From NCBI GenBank assembly GCA_943369295.1, contig CALRMU020000004.1:209399-273398 (forward strand): a stretch of 64,000 bases of DNA, read 5' to 3'. The position numbers and the translations under genes are program-made. Source of the stretch: JAKRSE01 sp943369295. GTDB lineage: Bacteria; Armatimonadota; Fimbriimonadia; Fimbriimonadales; Fimbriimonadaceae. Shown here in pieces: positions 25,590-33,813 of the stretch (positions within the stretch are counted from its first letter, which is position 1; each line of letters opens with the position of its first letter). The notes under the pieces are model-generated. The model was not told where the DNA came from. It saw only the letters and a list, made by a program, of their open reading frames with translations, and searched no databases.

Positions 25590-25930
25590 AGGGCGGTACG
25601 AAACTTTTCCTGTCCATCTAATTCCGGACACCAAAGAAACGACTTGTGAATCCCCGGTGGCAAGTGTGAAGATGCACATGGGATTGCAGCTAAGTGATAA
25701 AGACTATCTGCCTTGCTTGGCTCCAAACTGCTTAGCTTTCCCCTAGCCTTAAGGCTCTTTCTGCAGGCAGACGCAGCAGCAGCTGATGGAGCTGAATACG
25801 AAGCTGCAGAGCTGATGCCAGCTGTCAGCCATAGAAACTAGTGATCAAGATGAGTGAACTCAATCCACCGCACCTCGCCGATTACCTGACTCAAGTCCTG
25901 CTTCCTATACAGATCAAGCCAACGGAACAC
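25590..25930. other. Intergenic region
   Basis: 340 nt without a clear gene. The frame of the next gene is open back to 25841, but that segment lacks a good start and is unlikely coding. A weak promoter candidate, TTACCT (about 25883) with TATACA (about 25907), has an 18-nt spacer. Nothing else recognised. Confidence 0.4.
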
Positions 25931-26557
25931 ATGAAAAACATTTACGCAACCTTTAACTCTCCTGATGACGCCCAGAAAGCCGCCGGGGCCCTGCTAGACC
26001 ATGGGGTTAATGCGGACAACCTGAGCATTGTCTTTCCTGAGCTCGACAAAAAGACTTGGCAGCTGGGCGGAACTGGCGGTGTTGAGCATGCAGAGGAAAA
26101 TGCCAAGCACGGAATTTCTACGACCACAGTGGGTGACGCTCAGGCTGGAGCCGCAAAAGGTGCAGGCATCGGTCTGGCTGCCGGTGTGGCAGCCGCTTTG
26201 GCTGCTGTCTTTGTTCCAGGTGTTGGCCTTGTACTTGGTGGCGGTGCTCTGGCCCTTGCCATTGGCGGCATGGCTGGATCCTCTGCCGCTGGTGCCATCG
26301 CTGGCGGCGTGACTGGATTTTTGAAAGATCAAGGAGTGCCCGACCACCTTTCTACCGAATACGAACACGTCATCAGAAGTGGAGGCGCCTTGATCACGGT
26401 CAGTCCGACTGATGAGGAAGTTTACAGGTCAGAGATTCAGGACATTCTGGCCAAGTACGGCGGAAATGTCTCCTCATTTCTGCCGATTGAAGAAGGCGAG
26501 CTCATGCTCCCCCACGATCCTGTGATCATGCCCGCACAATCAGATCGAATTCTGTAG
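25931..26557 (+). CDS. General stress protein 17M-like (YflT-type) membrane-associated protein
   Basis: About 208 aa from ATG 25931 with GGAA just upstream. The N-terminus MKNIYATFNSPDDAQKAAGALLDHG is the YflT/heat-induced stress domain, with a beta-alpha-beta pattern. Residues about 75-135 are a Gly/Ala-rich stretch (GAGIGLAAGVAAALAAVFVPGVG, then ALAIGGMAGSSAAGAIAGG), likely membrane inserted. A second, DUF-like module (GVPDHLSTEYEHVIRSGGALITVS) closes the protein. Role in stress tolerance is by family analogy only. Confidence 0.8.
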   Translation: MKNIYATFNSPDDAQKAAGALLDHGVNADNLSIVFPELDKKTWQLGGTGGVEHAEENAKHGISTTTVGDAQAGAAKGAGIGLAAGVAAALAAVFVPGVGLVLGGGALALAIGGMAGSSAAGAIAGGVTGFLKDQGVPDHLSTEYEHVIRSGGALITVSPTDEEVYRSEIQDILAKYGGNVSSFLPIEEGELMLPHDPVIMPAQSDRIL

Positions 26558-26612
26558 TTCCTAAGGTCAGTGCCCAGCGTTCAGTTGAAGTGATGCTGGG
26601 CACCACTATCGA

Positions 26613-26640
26613 TTGTCGCCTGTGTAGGTAGCATTATATT
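26613..26640 (+). promoter_or_regulatory. Promoter with -35 and -10 boxes, leaderless start
   Basis: TTGTCG (26613-26618), 16-bp spacer, TATATT (26635-26640). The GTG start codon begins 5 nt after the -10 box, so transcription would begin at or next to the start codon. Best-formed of the leaderless cases in the window. Confidence 0.6.
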
Positions 26641-26644
26641 TGCT

Positions 26645-27385
26645 GTGAAACGAAACACTTTGGTTTGGGATGGGTTGGTCAGATCTTTCCACATCCTTTT
26701 CGGGGTCGGTTTTCTTGGTGCTTACTTTATCGCCAAAGTTCTGGGGCAAGGATCGGCTTCGTTTCCTTATCACATGATGCTTGGCTTGACGATAGCCTTG
26801 ATGGCTGTTCTTCGAATCATCTGGCTGATTGCTGGGACGAAATGGGCGAGAGTCACTGGGCTCTCTTTGAATCCGGTCGAACTGGCTCAGTACATGGGTT
26901 CCGTGTTTAAGAAGGAAGCAAAGCAGTACGCGGGCCATAACCCAGCGACAAGCATTACTCTGATTGTCATGCTCCTCTTGGCTCTAAGCCTGGCCTTCAC
27001 GGGTTACGCCTACACTCAGGGAAACGAATCCTTTGAAGAGATTCATCCGATTCTGGCCAACCTCTTTCTTTTCACCGTCATCCTTCATGTAGCTGGTGTT
27101 GTGCTGCACAGCCTTGTTCACCGGGATGGAATTGTCTTTGGCATGGTCGATGGAAAGAAAGCGGTTCCTGACCCTGATGGTCTTGAAGGCGGAGCTCCTG
27201 TTGCTGCTGTCCTTTTCATTCTTGCCTCTGCTTTCTTCTGTGGCAGTCTCTTTTTCAGCTACAACCCTTCAAATGCAACGACCCGCTGGCCAATAACTGG
27301 GCAGGTCATTCAGTTAGGAGAGAACGAAAGGGAAGGGGGTGGAGAGCAGTCAGGCGAATATGAAGAGCAGGAGAATGATGACTAA
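26645..27385 (+). CDS. Cytochrome b561-like membrane protein
   Basis: 246 aa from GTG 26645. Four or five hydrophobic helices with paired His: WDGLVRSFHILFG, PYHMMLGLTIALMAVLRIIWL, FEEIHPILANLFLFTVILHVAG and LHSLVHRDG. This is the bacterial b561/Ni-Fe hydrogenase b-type cytochrome pattern, binding heme b and moving electrons across the membrane. The C-terminal tail is acidic, Gly/Glu-rich. No c-type cytochrome or hydrogenase lies adjacent. A good leaderless promoter lies immediately upstream. Confidence 0.85.
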   Translation: MKRNTLVWDGLVRSFHILFGVGFLGAYFIAKVLGQGSASFPYHMMLGLTIALMAVLRIIWLIAGTKWARVTGLSLNPVELAQYMGSVFKKEAKQYAGHNPATSITLIVMLLLALSLAFTGYAYTQGNESFEEIHPILANLFLFTVILHVAGVVLHSLVHRDGIVFGMVDGKKAVPDPDGLEGGAPVAAVLFILASAFFCGSLFFSYNPSNATTRWPITGQVIQLGENEREGGGEQSGEYEEQENDD

Positions 27386-27477
27386 GAGGCTGAAACACCG
27401 CTGGATGGAACATGGCTGAAAAGTTTTCGAGAAGCCTCTGTACCTTGTGAACAAAGTACTTTTTCTTTTCGTCTGAC

Positions 27478-27511
27478 TTTGTCAAGATTCATTTGGTCAA
27501 CTTTTGGTCAA
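27478..27511 (+). promoter_or_regulatory. Direct repeats TTTG(G)TCAA upstream of the lipoprotein gene
   Basis: TTTGTCAA at 27478, TTTGGTCAA at 27492 and TTTGGTCAA at 27503. The last two are exactly 11 bp apart, one helical turn, as in tandem sites for response regulators. They end 7 nt before the -10-like box at 27519. Confidence 0.45.
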
Positions 27512-27518
27512 GCCATGC

Positions 27519-27524
27519 TAAGCT
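27519..27524 (+). promoter_or_regulatory. -10-like box TAAGCT, possible leaderless start
   Basis: TAAGCT ends 6 nt before ATG 27531 without a Shine-Dalgarno. A -35 element is not clear because the direct repeats occupy that region. Confidence 0.35.
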
Positions 27525-27530
27525 AGTTGA

Positions 27531-28964
27531 ATGAGTGCTATGACAGCATTTTCGCGTCGGTTGGCCACCATGATGTTGGCCGCATTGACGCTTCTGATTC
27601 TCGCGGCCGGCATGGGCTGCGGCGGTGGTGGAGGCGGTTCTTCGTCTGGGGGCGGTGGTGCTGCCTCAGCAACTGTCGGTGTCTTCTTTGCTGACAATCT
27701 GAGCGCAGGCTATGACAATGTTTGGGTGACAGCTTACAAAGTTGAGCTCTACAACGGAGCCACGAGTGTCACGGTTTTTGACAACCCTGCTGGAGAGGAG
27801 ATTGATCTGAGAGCCCTTGGCACTCCTGCCGGCAGTCAGTTCCTTTTCTTAGGCCCCGGGAGCGTTCCCGTTGGAACCTACACCAAGGTTGAAGTGACTC
27901 TTGGTCGAACAGTCAACCTTTTCCCGACTGGCGCCACATCCGCTACAGTCGCCTCTTTCGTACCGGCTCTTAACAGCGGAGCCAATTCTAAACTGGAACT
28001 GCCCCTGACTCCTGCCTTCAATGTGGCGGGCTCGGGCCAGAATCTGATTGTCGATTTCGACCTTCCCAACTGGACTTTGGCTGGCGGATTTGTGACTCCT
28101 GCCCTGCTGCGCCACAACGGCAGCGGATTGGACGACCTTAACCGACACGAAGATGAAGACTACAAGGGCACCGTTTCTGGCCTTACCGGAACGGCTCCTA
28201 ATCAGTCTTTCATTCTCACGAGACTGGGTCGCCAGATTCAGGTCGTCTGCACCGAAGCAACTAAGATCTTTAGAGAAGAAGGGGCTGCTGGAGCTGCCTT
28301 GGCCAACGGCCAGCTTGTTGAGGTTCGAGGCGTCTTTGATGTCCTTGCTATGACAATCAGAGCAAAAGCCGTAAAGATTGAAGACGGCGAAGACGAGGAC
28401 GATGACAAGGTCAAAGGCACAGTCAAAGAAGCTTCACAGGAATCTGGCGTCTTTGTTGTCACGACAGAAAGAACAAGGGGCTTCATCCCATCTCAAGATC
28501 GAGTGACAGTTGCAACGACTGCCACCACCAAGTACCTGAACAATGCCGGAACGATCATCACGAAGGAAGCTTTCTTCACGGCGATCAAGACCGCCGGTGC
28601 AAGAGCAGAAGCTGAGGGCGTTTACAACTCCGCTAACAACACTCTTACGGCAGCCAAGGCTAAGCTGGAGAATGAGGATGATGTAAATGAAGCCGAAACT
28701 CGTGGCGTTGTCAACACAGTCAATGTCGGCGACGGCTTTGTGATCATTGATGCAGCGGGTGCAGAAACCGAAGGCTTCACCCTTCCTGATGGCGGTCAAG
28801 TCAAGCTGCAGAGCAAAGCATCGACCACCTACAAGAATGCCAGCGGAGCAACCATCACCAAAGCGCAGTTCTTTGAACTCGTGAAGGTTGGAATGACGGT
28901 CAAAGGCAACGGAACCTATTCTGCGGGCGTCTTGACCTGCAGAAAGATGGAAATTCGAGACTAG
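27531..28964 (+). CDS. DUF4382/DUF5666 lipoprotein
   Basis: 477 aa. A signal ends LAAGMGC, then poly-Gly/Ser. Residues about 40-200 are DUF4382-like (FFADNLSAGYDNVWVTAYKVEL...PVGTYTKVEVTL). From about 210 there are three DUF5666-like modules, each opening near K/R-GTV and ending with a threonine- and lysine-rich strand (DYKGTVSGLTG, KVKGTVKEASQ, TRGVVNTVNVG). Beta-rich surface protein. The second and third modules share the motif ATTKYLNNAGTIITKEAFF / ASTTYKNASGATITKAQFF, a recent internal duplication. Function unknown. Confidence 0.82.
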   Translation: MSAMTAFSRRLATMMLAALTLLILAAGMGCGGGGGGSSSGGGGAASATVGVFFADNLSAGYDNVWVTAYKVELYNGATSVTVFDNPAGEEIDLRALGTPAGSQFLFLGPGSVPVGTYTKVEVTLGRTVNLFPTGATSATVASFVPALNSGANSKLELPLTPAFNVAGSGQNLIVDFDLPNWTLAGGFVTPALLRHNGSGLDDLNRHEDEDYKGTVSGLTGTAPNQSFILTRLGRQIQVVCTEATKIFREEGAAGAALANGQLVEVRGVFDVLAMTIRAKAVKIEDGEDEDDDKVKGTVKEASQESGVFVVTTERTRGFIPSQDRVTVATTATTKYLNNAGTIITKEAFFTAIKTAGARAEAEGVYNSANNTLTAAKAKLENEDDVNEAETRGVVNTVNVGDGFVIIDAAGAETEGFTLPDGGQVKLQSKASTTYKNASGATITKAQFFELVKVGMTVKGNGTYSAGVLTCRKMEIRD

Positions 28965-28988
28965 CCCAGGCAGTCGAGAATTGAATCA

Positions 28989-29030
28989 AGCCTCTCCAAG
29001 TTGATTCTTGGGGAGGCTTTTTCGTTTTTT
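28989..29030 (+). terminator. Terminator after the lipoprotein gene
   Basis: AGCCTCTCCAAG pairs with CTTGGGGAGGCT (one mismatch), followed by TTTTCGTTTTTT. Confidence 0.88.
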
Positions 29031-29142
29031 CATCCGATAATTGTCTCAGGGTCCCAGGCAAGCGATATGCCGAAAAAGTGCTGATTCCCGGGCGGTAGGC
29101 TTGGGGTGTGGGTCAGCAAGACTCACATGAGGCTGATTGACC

Positions 29143-30264
29143 ATGAGAATCGGAGTACTGACTGCAGGCGGAGATTGTGCCGGACTGAATGCGGTGATCG
29201 CTGGCGCGGTCAAATATGGGTCCAGCCTCGGCTACGAGTTTGTTGGATTCAAGAAGGGTTTTGAAGGAGTTCTCTCTCCGATGGACTTCATTCCCTTGAC
29301 TCCAGACTCTGTCAAGGGAATCAGCCACTTGGGCGGCAGCATTTTGGGGTCCACCAACAAAGGGCGGTTCGGAGCCAAGAAAGGCGAGAACGAATCGAAC
29401 CGAATTCCCGAAGACATTCTGCTGATGGCCAAGCAGAATCTGGCCTCGATCGGTGTGGACTATTTGATCGTCATTGGCGGCGACGGCAGCCTCAGCGGAG
29501 CCATGCAGCTGGCCGAACTGGGGGTTAAAGTTGTCGGAGTCCCCAAAACCATTGACAACGACCTTGGCGCAACTGACCAGACCTTCGGTTTTTCAACGGC
29601 TCTCAGCGTCGCGGTTGAGGCGATGGACCGAGTTCATACTACGGCCACCAGCCACGAGAGAGTGATCTTTGTTGAGGTTATGGGCCGCAACACAGGTTGG
29701 ATTGCTTTAAAGGCCGGCTTGGCAGGCGGAGCCGATGCCATTCTCCTGCCGGAGTTTCCTTTCACCCTTGAGGCCTTGGTTAAGTATCTTCGAGCGAGAA
29801 AAGCCCGAGGAAAAAATTCTGCCATCGTGGTCGTTGCTGAGGGGGCAAAAATCGGCGGCAAGCTGGTCAGCGACGGAATTATTGCCGGCGGGGAAGTCCA
29901 CTACGGAGGAATCGCTCAGACCATCATGACTGCGGTTGATCGTGCGGCTCCGGGTGAGTTTGAAAGCAGGGCTACCATCATTGGGCACATGCAGCGGGGT
30001 GGAACTCCGAATGCCAGAGATCGAAACCTTGCCAGAGCCTATGGCGTCGGGGCGGTCGATGCGATCTACCAGGGAAGAAGCTCGGTAATGGTGAGCCTGA
30101 GGGACAATCACATCATCCCCGTGGACTTGGCTGAGGCAGTCAGCAAGCTCAAGATCGTTCACAAGGGAACTCTGGAATATCAGACATCCTTGAAGCTGGG
30201 AATCTTTCTGCATGATGACGCCGTGGTAATTCCTGGCCTCATGCCCGGCAACGATCTTGAATAG
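29143..30264 (+). CDS. pfkA: 6-phosphofructokinase, group III
   Basis: 373 aa from ATG 29143, with GAGG about 10 nt upstream. MRIGVLTAGGDCAGLNAVI is the PFK opening. GGDGS at residues 112-116 carries the Gly typical of ATP users (GGDD marks PPi users). PKTIDND with Lys135 follows, where bacterial ATP-PFKs have Gly. This GGDG plus K combination is known from the mixed group III PFKs. MGRNTGWIALKAGLA, and HMQRGGTPNARDR, are conserved fructose-6-phosphate contacts. It catalyses the committed step of glycolysis; the likely donor is ATP. Confidence 0.94.
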   Translation: MRIGVLTAGGDCAGLNAVIAGAVKYGSSLGYEFVGFKKGFEGVLSPMDFIPLTPDSVKGISHLGGSILGSTNKGRFGAKKGENESNRIPEDILLMAKQNLASIGVDYLIVIGGDGSLSGAMQLAELGVKVVGVPKTIDNDLGATDQTFGFSTALSVAVEAMDRVHTTATSHERVIFVEVMGRNTGWIALKAGLAGGADAILLPEFPFTLEALVKYLRARKARGKNSAIVVVAEGAKIGGKLVSDGIIAGGEVHYGGIAQTIMTAVDRAAPGEFESRATIIGHMQRGGTPNARDRNLARAYGVGAVDAIYQGRSSVMVSLRDNHIIPVDLAEAVSKLKIVHKGTLEYQTSLKLGIFLHDDAVVIPGLMPGNDLE

Positions 30265-30305
30265 CGGGTGGCCGGAGGCTTGGGCGGAGTCGCTGTGCGT
30301 GCGAC

Positions 30306-31196
30306 TCACGGCACAACGATCGGCACAGAAAGCGGATCAATGATGATCTCGATTTCGCTTCGGTGAATGACATCCCCATCCAGGCCCACAGCCAGTTCCT
30401 TTTCTGACGTGATCTTGATTCTTCTGCCTTGATAGGTCGAGATAGCAGGGTGGCTGAGATGGCTGCCAGAAAAGACTTTGGGAAAGGTCTTTAGAAACTC
30501 AAATCTGCTGACTTCACCAACAAGAATCACTTCTAAGAGTCCGTCATTGACGACAGAGTGGGGCGATACCTTCATGCCGCCGCCGTAGGTCTGGGCATTA
30601 GCCACGGCACAGAGCATGACTTTTCTTTCGATTTTTGTGCCGTCAATTTCGAGTGTGAGTGGCAGAGCCTTGTAAGAAACAAGCGTGCTGACGACTCCTG
30701 CCAGATAGGCTGCTGTTCCTTTAAGATGACGGTACTTTTTGTTGATCTTGTCGCCTACTTCGGCATCAAACCCGCAGGAGAGAATGTTGACAAAGCGCTT
30801 GCCTTCAAGCAGGCCGGCATCAATTCTCATGACCTTTCCTGACTGCAGAAGAGAGGCGGCATGCTCTAGTGAGCTAATGCCGAGAGTGCGAACCAGATCG
30901 TTGCCTGTCCCGTTTGGAAGTGAAAGAACAGGTATCTGCTTAGGTGCGGCGGCCTGGATGACTTCGAAAAGGGTTCCATCTCCGCCAGCGGCAGCAAGAA
31001 TCACTGCTCCTTCGGCGATCGCCTTTTCGGCCTGGTGTGTCCCATCTCCAGGCCCGGTCGTCCTGTAGAGTCTTGCCTCTCCAGCCCAGGCAGACTGGAT
31101 ATCTGGCAGCAGGCGTTCAAGAGCCGCCGCTCCTTTTCCTCTGCCTGCAGCAGGGTTGATGATAATGCCGAGTTGACCTTTGGGCAGCTTGGACAT
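30306..31196 (-). CDS. Diacylglycerol/sphingosine kinase-like lipid kinase (DagK_cat)
   Basis: 296 aa. LGIIINPAAGRGKG is the phosphate-binding start, GGDGTLFEVIQ is the conserved nucleotide loop, and LPNGTGNDLVRTL completes the DAGK catalytic pattern. It is a YegS/BmrU-like lipid kinase that phosphorylates a membrane lipid such as diacylglycerol. It follows tetR after only 6 nt, so it is probably expressed and controlled with it. Confidence 0.9.
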   Translation of the reverse strand: MSKLPKGQLGIIINPAAGRGKGAAALERLLPDIQSAWAGEARLYRTTGPGDGTHQAEKAIAEGAVILAAAGGDGTLFEVIQAAAPKQIPVLSLPNGTGNDLVRTLGISSLEHAASLLQSGKVMRIDAGLLEGKRFVNILSCGFDAEVGDKINKKYRHLKGTAAYLAGVVSTLVSYKALPLTLEIDGTKIERKVMLCAVANAQTYGGGMKVSPHSVVNDGLLEVILVGEVSRFEFLKTFPKVFSGSHLSHPAISTYQGRRIKITSEKELAVGLDGDVIHRSEIEIIIDPLSVPIVVP

Positions 31197-31202
31197 GCCT
31201 GA

Positions 31203-31832
31203 TTATTGTGCCTTGGCTTCTTCTTCTATCGCAGATGCGGCCTTCGGAAAGAAGATTGTCAGCATGATTTTGAGGAATTCATCGGTTGCCTCGGGAGTAT
31301 CGCATTTGCGATCGGCAAACTGACCAAGGATGTTTCTGAAGACAAACCATCCGTCGACTGTGGCCATGATGACGCCAACGTACATGACGGGGTCCAGACC
31401 TTCGGGCACTCCGTATTTGCGAGGGTTTTCGGCTACGCGGTTAAGCAGTGCCTTGACCATATCGCACTTGTCTTCAGGGATAGGGTTGCCATAGCCAAGA
31501 GTAGTCCAGGCGTACATACGGCTGATCTCCGGAATCTCTTGGTGGGCCATAACTCGGACCCTCATGAGGTCCTCAAGGCCGATTCCTCCTTCACCCAACA
31601 TGAACTTTTCCATGATCTCCATGGTGGGGCCGATTCGGAATTCAACAGCCTGCCGCCACAGATCTTCTTTAGTGGGGAAGTGATACATGACCAGACTTTT
31701 GGTCACGCCAGCTCGCTTGGCAATTCCAGCAATAGAAGCTCCGTGCATGCCGGACTCTGCAAAGAGTTCAACTGCCGCCTTCAGGATTGCGTCCTTCGTC
31801 TCTGAAGGATTGATCTCGGGAGCTTGTGCCAT
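31203..31832 (-). CDS. TetR-family transcriptional regulator
   Basis: 209 aa. ILKAAVELFAESGMHGASIAGIAKRAGVTKSLVMYHFPTKEDLW is a textbook TetR helix-turn-helix (residues about 18-60). The rest is an all-helical ligand-binding domain, effector unknown. A 14-bp palindrome with TGACCG-AA-CGGTCA at its core lies 14-43 nt upstream of the ATG, so autorepression is likely. The downstream gene in the same operon is the lipid kinase. Confidence 0.93.
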   Translation of the reverse strand: MAQAPEINPSETKDAILKAAVELFAESGMHGASIAGIAKRAGVTKSLVMYHFPTKEDLWRQAVEFRIGPTMEIMEKFMLGEGGIGLEDLMRVRVMAHQEIPEISRMYAWTTLGYGNPIPEDKCDMVKALLNRVAENPRKYGVPEGLDPVMYVGVIMATVDGWFVFRNILGQFADRKCDTPEATDEFLKIMLTIFFPKAASAIEEEAKAQ

Positions 31833-31845
31833 GAATTCTTAGACG

Positions 31846-31875
31846 ATTATGACTGACCGAACGGTCAGTCATAAT
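31846..31875. promoter_or_regulatory. TetR operator palindrome
   Basis: Arms of 14 bp (31846-31859 and 31862-31875) are exact reverse complements, ATTATGACTGACCG on the left, separated by AA. It lies between the nuoF stop and the tetR start codon. TGACCGNNCGGTCA is a common TetR-family binding core. Confidence 0.8.
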
Positions 31876-31903
31876 CAGGGTCAGGGGTCTTTTGGTTGAT
31901 TCC

Positions 31904-33232
31904 TTAGACTGCGGCAAGATCTTCGAGGCTGGGCTCAAGGCTCTTTGCGATGGAAGAATTGACCATAGAATGGCCGTTGGCAATGAAGTAGTCGAACTCT
32001 TCAGGGAAGACTCGAATGGCAGCGGCTACCGGCCAGGCAGCGGCATCACCCAAACCGCAGAAGCTTCTTCCGTCAAGCTGCTTAGTGATTTCAACCAAGA
32101 GTTCCTTGTCACCGGGCTGACCGTTGCCGCGCACGATTCGCTCTAGAATCTGTCTCATCCACTTTGTGCCTTCGCGACAGGGAGTGCACTTTCCGCAGGA
32201 TTCGTTGGCATAGAACATGGCAGTACGCCAGATGAAGCTGACGATGCAGGTGTGTTCGTTAAGGAACATGCAGCCGCCAGAGCCAACCATTGACTTGACT
32301 TCGCTCATTTCTTCGTAGCCGATGACTGCCTTCATGGTGTCTTCGGCAGTGATGATGGGGACCGAAGATCCACCAGGCACGCAGGCCTTAAGGGCTCCAC
32401 CCTTCATGCCGCCTGCCATTTCAAGCAGCTCGGCCATGGTGGTTCCGAACTCAATCTCGTAGTTTCCTGGCTTGTTGACGTGGCCGCTGACGGAGAAGAT
32501 CTTGGTGCCTCGGCTGTTCTTTGTAGAAGCGCCAAGAGTTGCGTACCACTCGCCGCCATTCTTCAAGATGAAGGGCGCGCAGGCATAGGTTTCAACGTTG
32601 TTGATGATGGTTGGCTGTTCGAAAAGGCCAGAGACAGTCGGCAAAGGAGCGTGGGGGAACTTGAGTCGGGGCATTCCGCGCTCTCCCATCAAGCTGCTCA
32701 TCAAGGCAGATTCTTCGCCGCATTCATAGCTCCCAGCTCCCATGTGGAGGTGGAGTTCAAAATCACGACCGGTGCCGAGGATGTTTTTGCCAAGATAACC
32801 CTTGGCGTAGGCTTCATCAATCGCGTTTCTTAGGCTGCGGGCGGCATCGATAAACTCGCCGCGAATGTAGATGTAGCCAACATCGGCCTGAGTCGCCATG
32901 GCTGCAATGGTCATTCCCTCTACAAGCAGGAAGGGAACAGTTTCCATCAGCTGCTTGTCTTTAAAAGTGCCAGGCTCGCCTTCGTCTGCGTTGCAGACAA
33001 GATAGTGAGGGCTCTTCTTTTCTTTGGCAATGCCGTTCCACTTGATCCAGGTGGGGAATCCGGCTCCTCCTCGACCCCTCAGGCCGCTGGCCTTGATCTG
33101 GTCGATGATCGCTTGGCGTTCCATGCCAATGGCCGCTTTCAGGCCTTCGTATCCGCCTTTCGCCAGATACCCCTCAAGGGTTCTGAACTCGGGAAGATGC
33201 GAATGCTCCAAGAGCAGCTTGTACTCAGCCAT
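31904..33232 (-). CDS. nuoF: NADH-quinone oxidoreductase subunit F
   Basis: 442 aa. GLRGRGGAGFPTWIKW binds NADH, and YECGEESALMSSLMGERGMPRLK is the FMN site. SCGKCTPCREGTKWM plus CGLGDAAAWPV give the four Cys of the N3 [4Fe-4S] cluster. It is the electron-entry subunit of complex I. It is on the same strand as nuoE but separated from it by 1.7 kb holding a prepilin, a small lipoprotein and a small membrane protein. The other nuo genes are not in the window. Confidence 0.96.
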   Translation of the reverse strand: MAEYKLLLEHSHLPEFRTLEGYLAKGGYEGLKAAIGMERQAIIDQIKASGLRGRGGAGFPTWIKWNGIAKEKKSPHYLVCNADEGEPGTFKDKQLMETVPFLLVEGMTIAAMATQADVGYIYIRGEFIDAARSLRNAIDEAYAKGYLGKNILGTGRDFELHLHMGAGSYECGEESALMSSLMGERGMPRLKFPHAPLPTVSGLFEQPTIINNVETYACAPFILKNGGEWYATLGASTKNSRGTKIFSVSGHVNKPGNYEIEFGTTMAELLEMAGGMKGGALKACVPGGSSVPIITAEDTMKAVIGYEEMSEVKSMVGSGGCMFLNEHTCIVSFIWRTAMFYANESCGKCTPCREGTKWMRQILERIVRGNGQPGDKELLVEITKQLDGRSFCGLGDAAAWPVAAAIRVFPEEFDYFIANGHSMVNSSIAKSLEPSLEDLAAV

Positions 33233-33302
33233 GAATGCATTCTACTTTCAGTCGCGACTGAAAATTGCAGATTTCGGGAGCTATGGACCCTTGAGAATCA
33301 GG

Positions 33303-33539
33303 CTATTTGTTGCGGTCAGCTTCGTAGGCGGCCAGCGCCTCTCTCTCAGGTTCTCTTCGAGGAATGACAGGGATCTGCTTGCCATTCGTGTTGACGGCAG
33401 AAGGATCAACCGGCCGTTCTTGACATGACTGAATCATCATGAAGATCAAGATTGCGGCTGCTAGAAGTACAGCTGCAACCCAGAGCAGCTTATCTTTCTG
33501 CTCTTCTTGTTCGTTTCTGGCTCGAGACCTGCCTGCCAT
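33303..33539 (-). CDS. Small single-pass membrane protein
   Basis: 78 aa. A charged N-terminus (RSRARNEQEEQKDK), one transmembrane helix (LLWVAAVLLAAAILIFMMI) and a short polar tail. Unknown family. It lies 71 nt upstream of the nuoF start, on the same strand, so it may be the first gene of a unit with nuoF. The Cys in IQSC just after the helix is not a lipobox because the N-terminal segment is charged and long. Confidence 0.6.
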   Translation of the reverse strand: MAGRSRARNEQEEQKDKLLWVAAVLLAAAILIFMMIQSCQERPVDPSAVNTNGKQIPVIPRREPEREALAAYEADRNK

Positions 33540-33584
33540 CTTCTTGCCCTCGGAAGACTACACTCATAGGATAACACAAAGAGC

Positions 33585-33616
33585 AATGGGAGTGGAACTA
33601 CAGTTCCACTCCCATT
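33585..33616 (-). terminator. Terminator after the small lipoprotein
   Basis: A perfect 15-bp inverted repeat (AATGGGAGTGGAACT and its complement) with a 2-nt gap. Read on the minus strand it is followed by GCTCTTTGTGTT, a weak T-tract. Confidence 0.6.
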
Positions 33617-33638
33617 ATAAGGCCTTAACGTTTTGAAC

Positions 33639-33812
33639 TTATTGGCCCTGTTGCGCGCCCTGCCCTTCAGTCCGTCGGGGAGGGACTTCCAACGACTGCC
33701 CTTGGCCTTCGTTTTCTTTGATGGGGTCTTTCGGCTTTTCCCCACAGCCCGCGAGAGCTAGAAAGCTCCCGAGGGCAATGGTTCCGGCGCAGAGTGCCAG
33801 CAGCTTCTTCAT
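33639..33812 (-). CDS. Small lipoprotein (57 aa)
   Basis: ATG at 33812 follows the prepilin stop after a single base. The protein starts MKKLLALCAGTIALGSFLAL with a lipobox ending AGC (Cys23), then a short polar tail rich in Glu, Lys and Pro (CGEKPKDPIKENEGQG). Too short to classify, but the signal peptide and tight coupling to the upstream prepilin make it a real gene. It may help assembly or anchoring of the prepilin product. Confidence 0.7.
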   Translation of the reverse strand: MKKLLALCAGTIALGSFLALAGCGEKPKDPIKENEGQGQSLEVPPRRTEGQGAQQGQ

Positions 33813-33813
33813 C

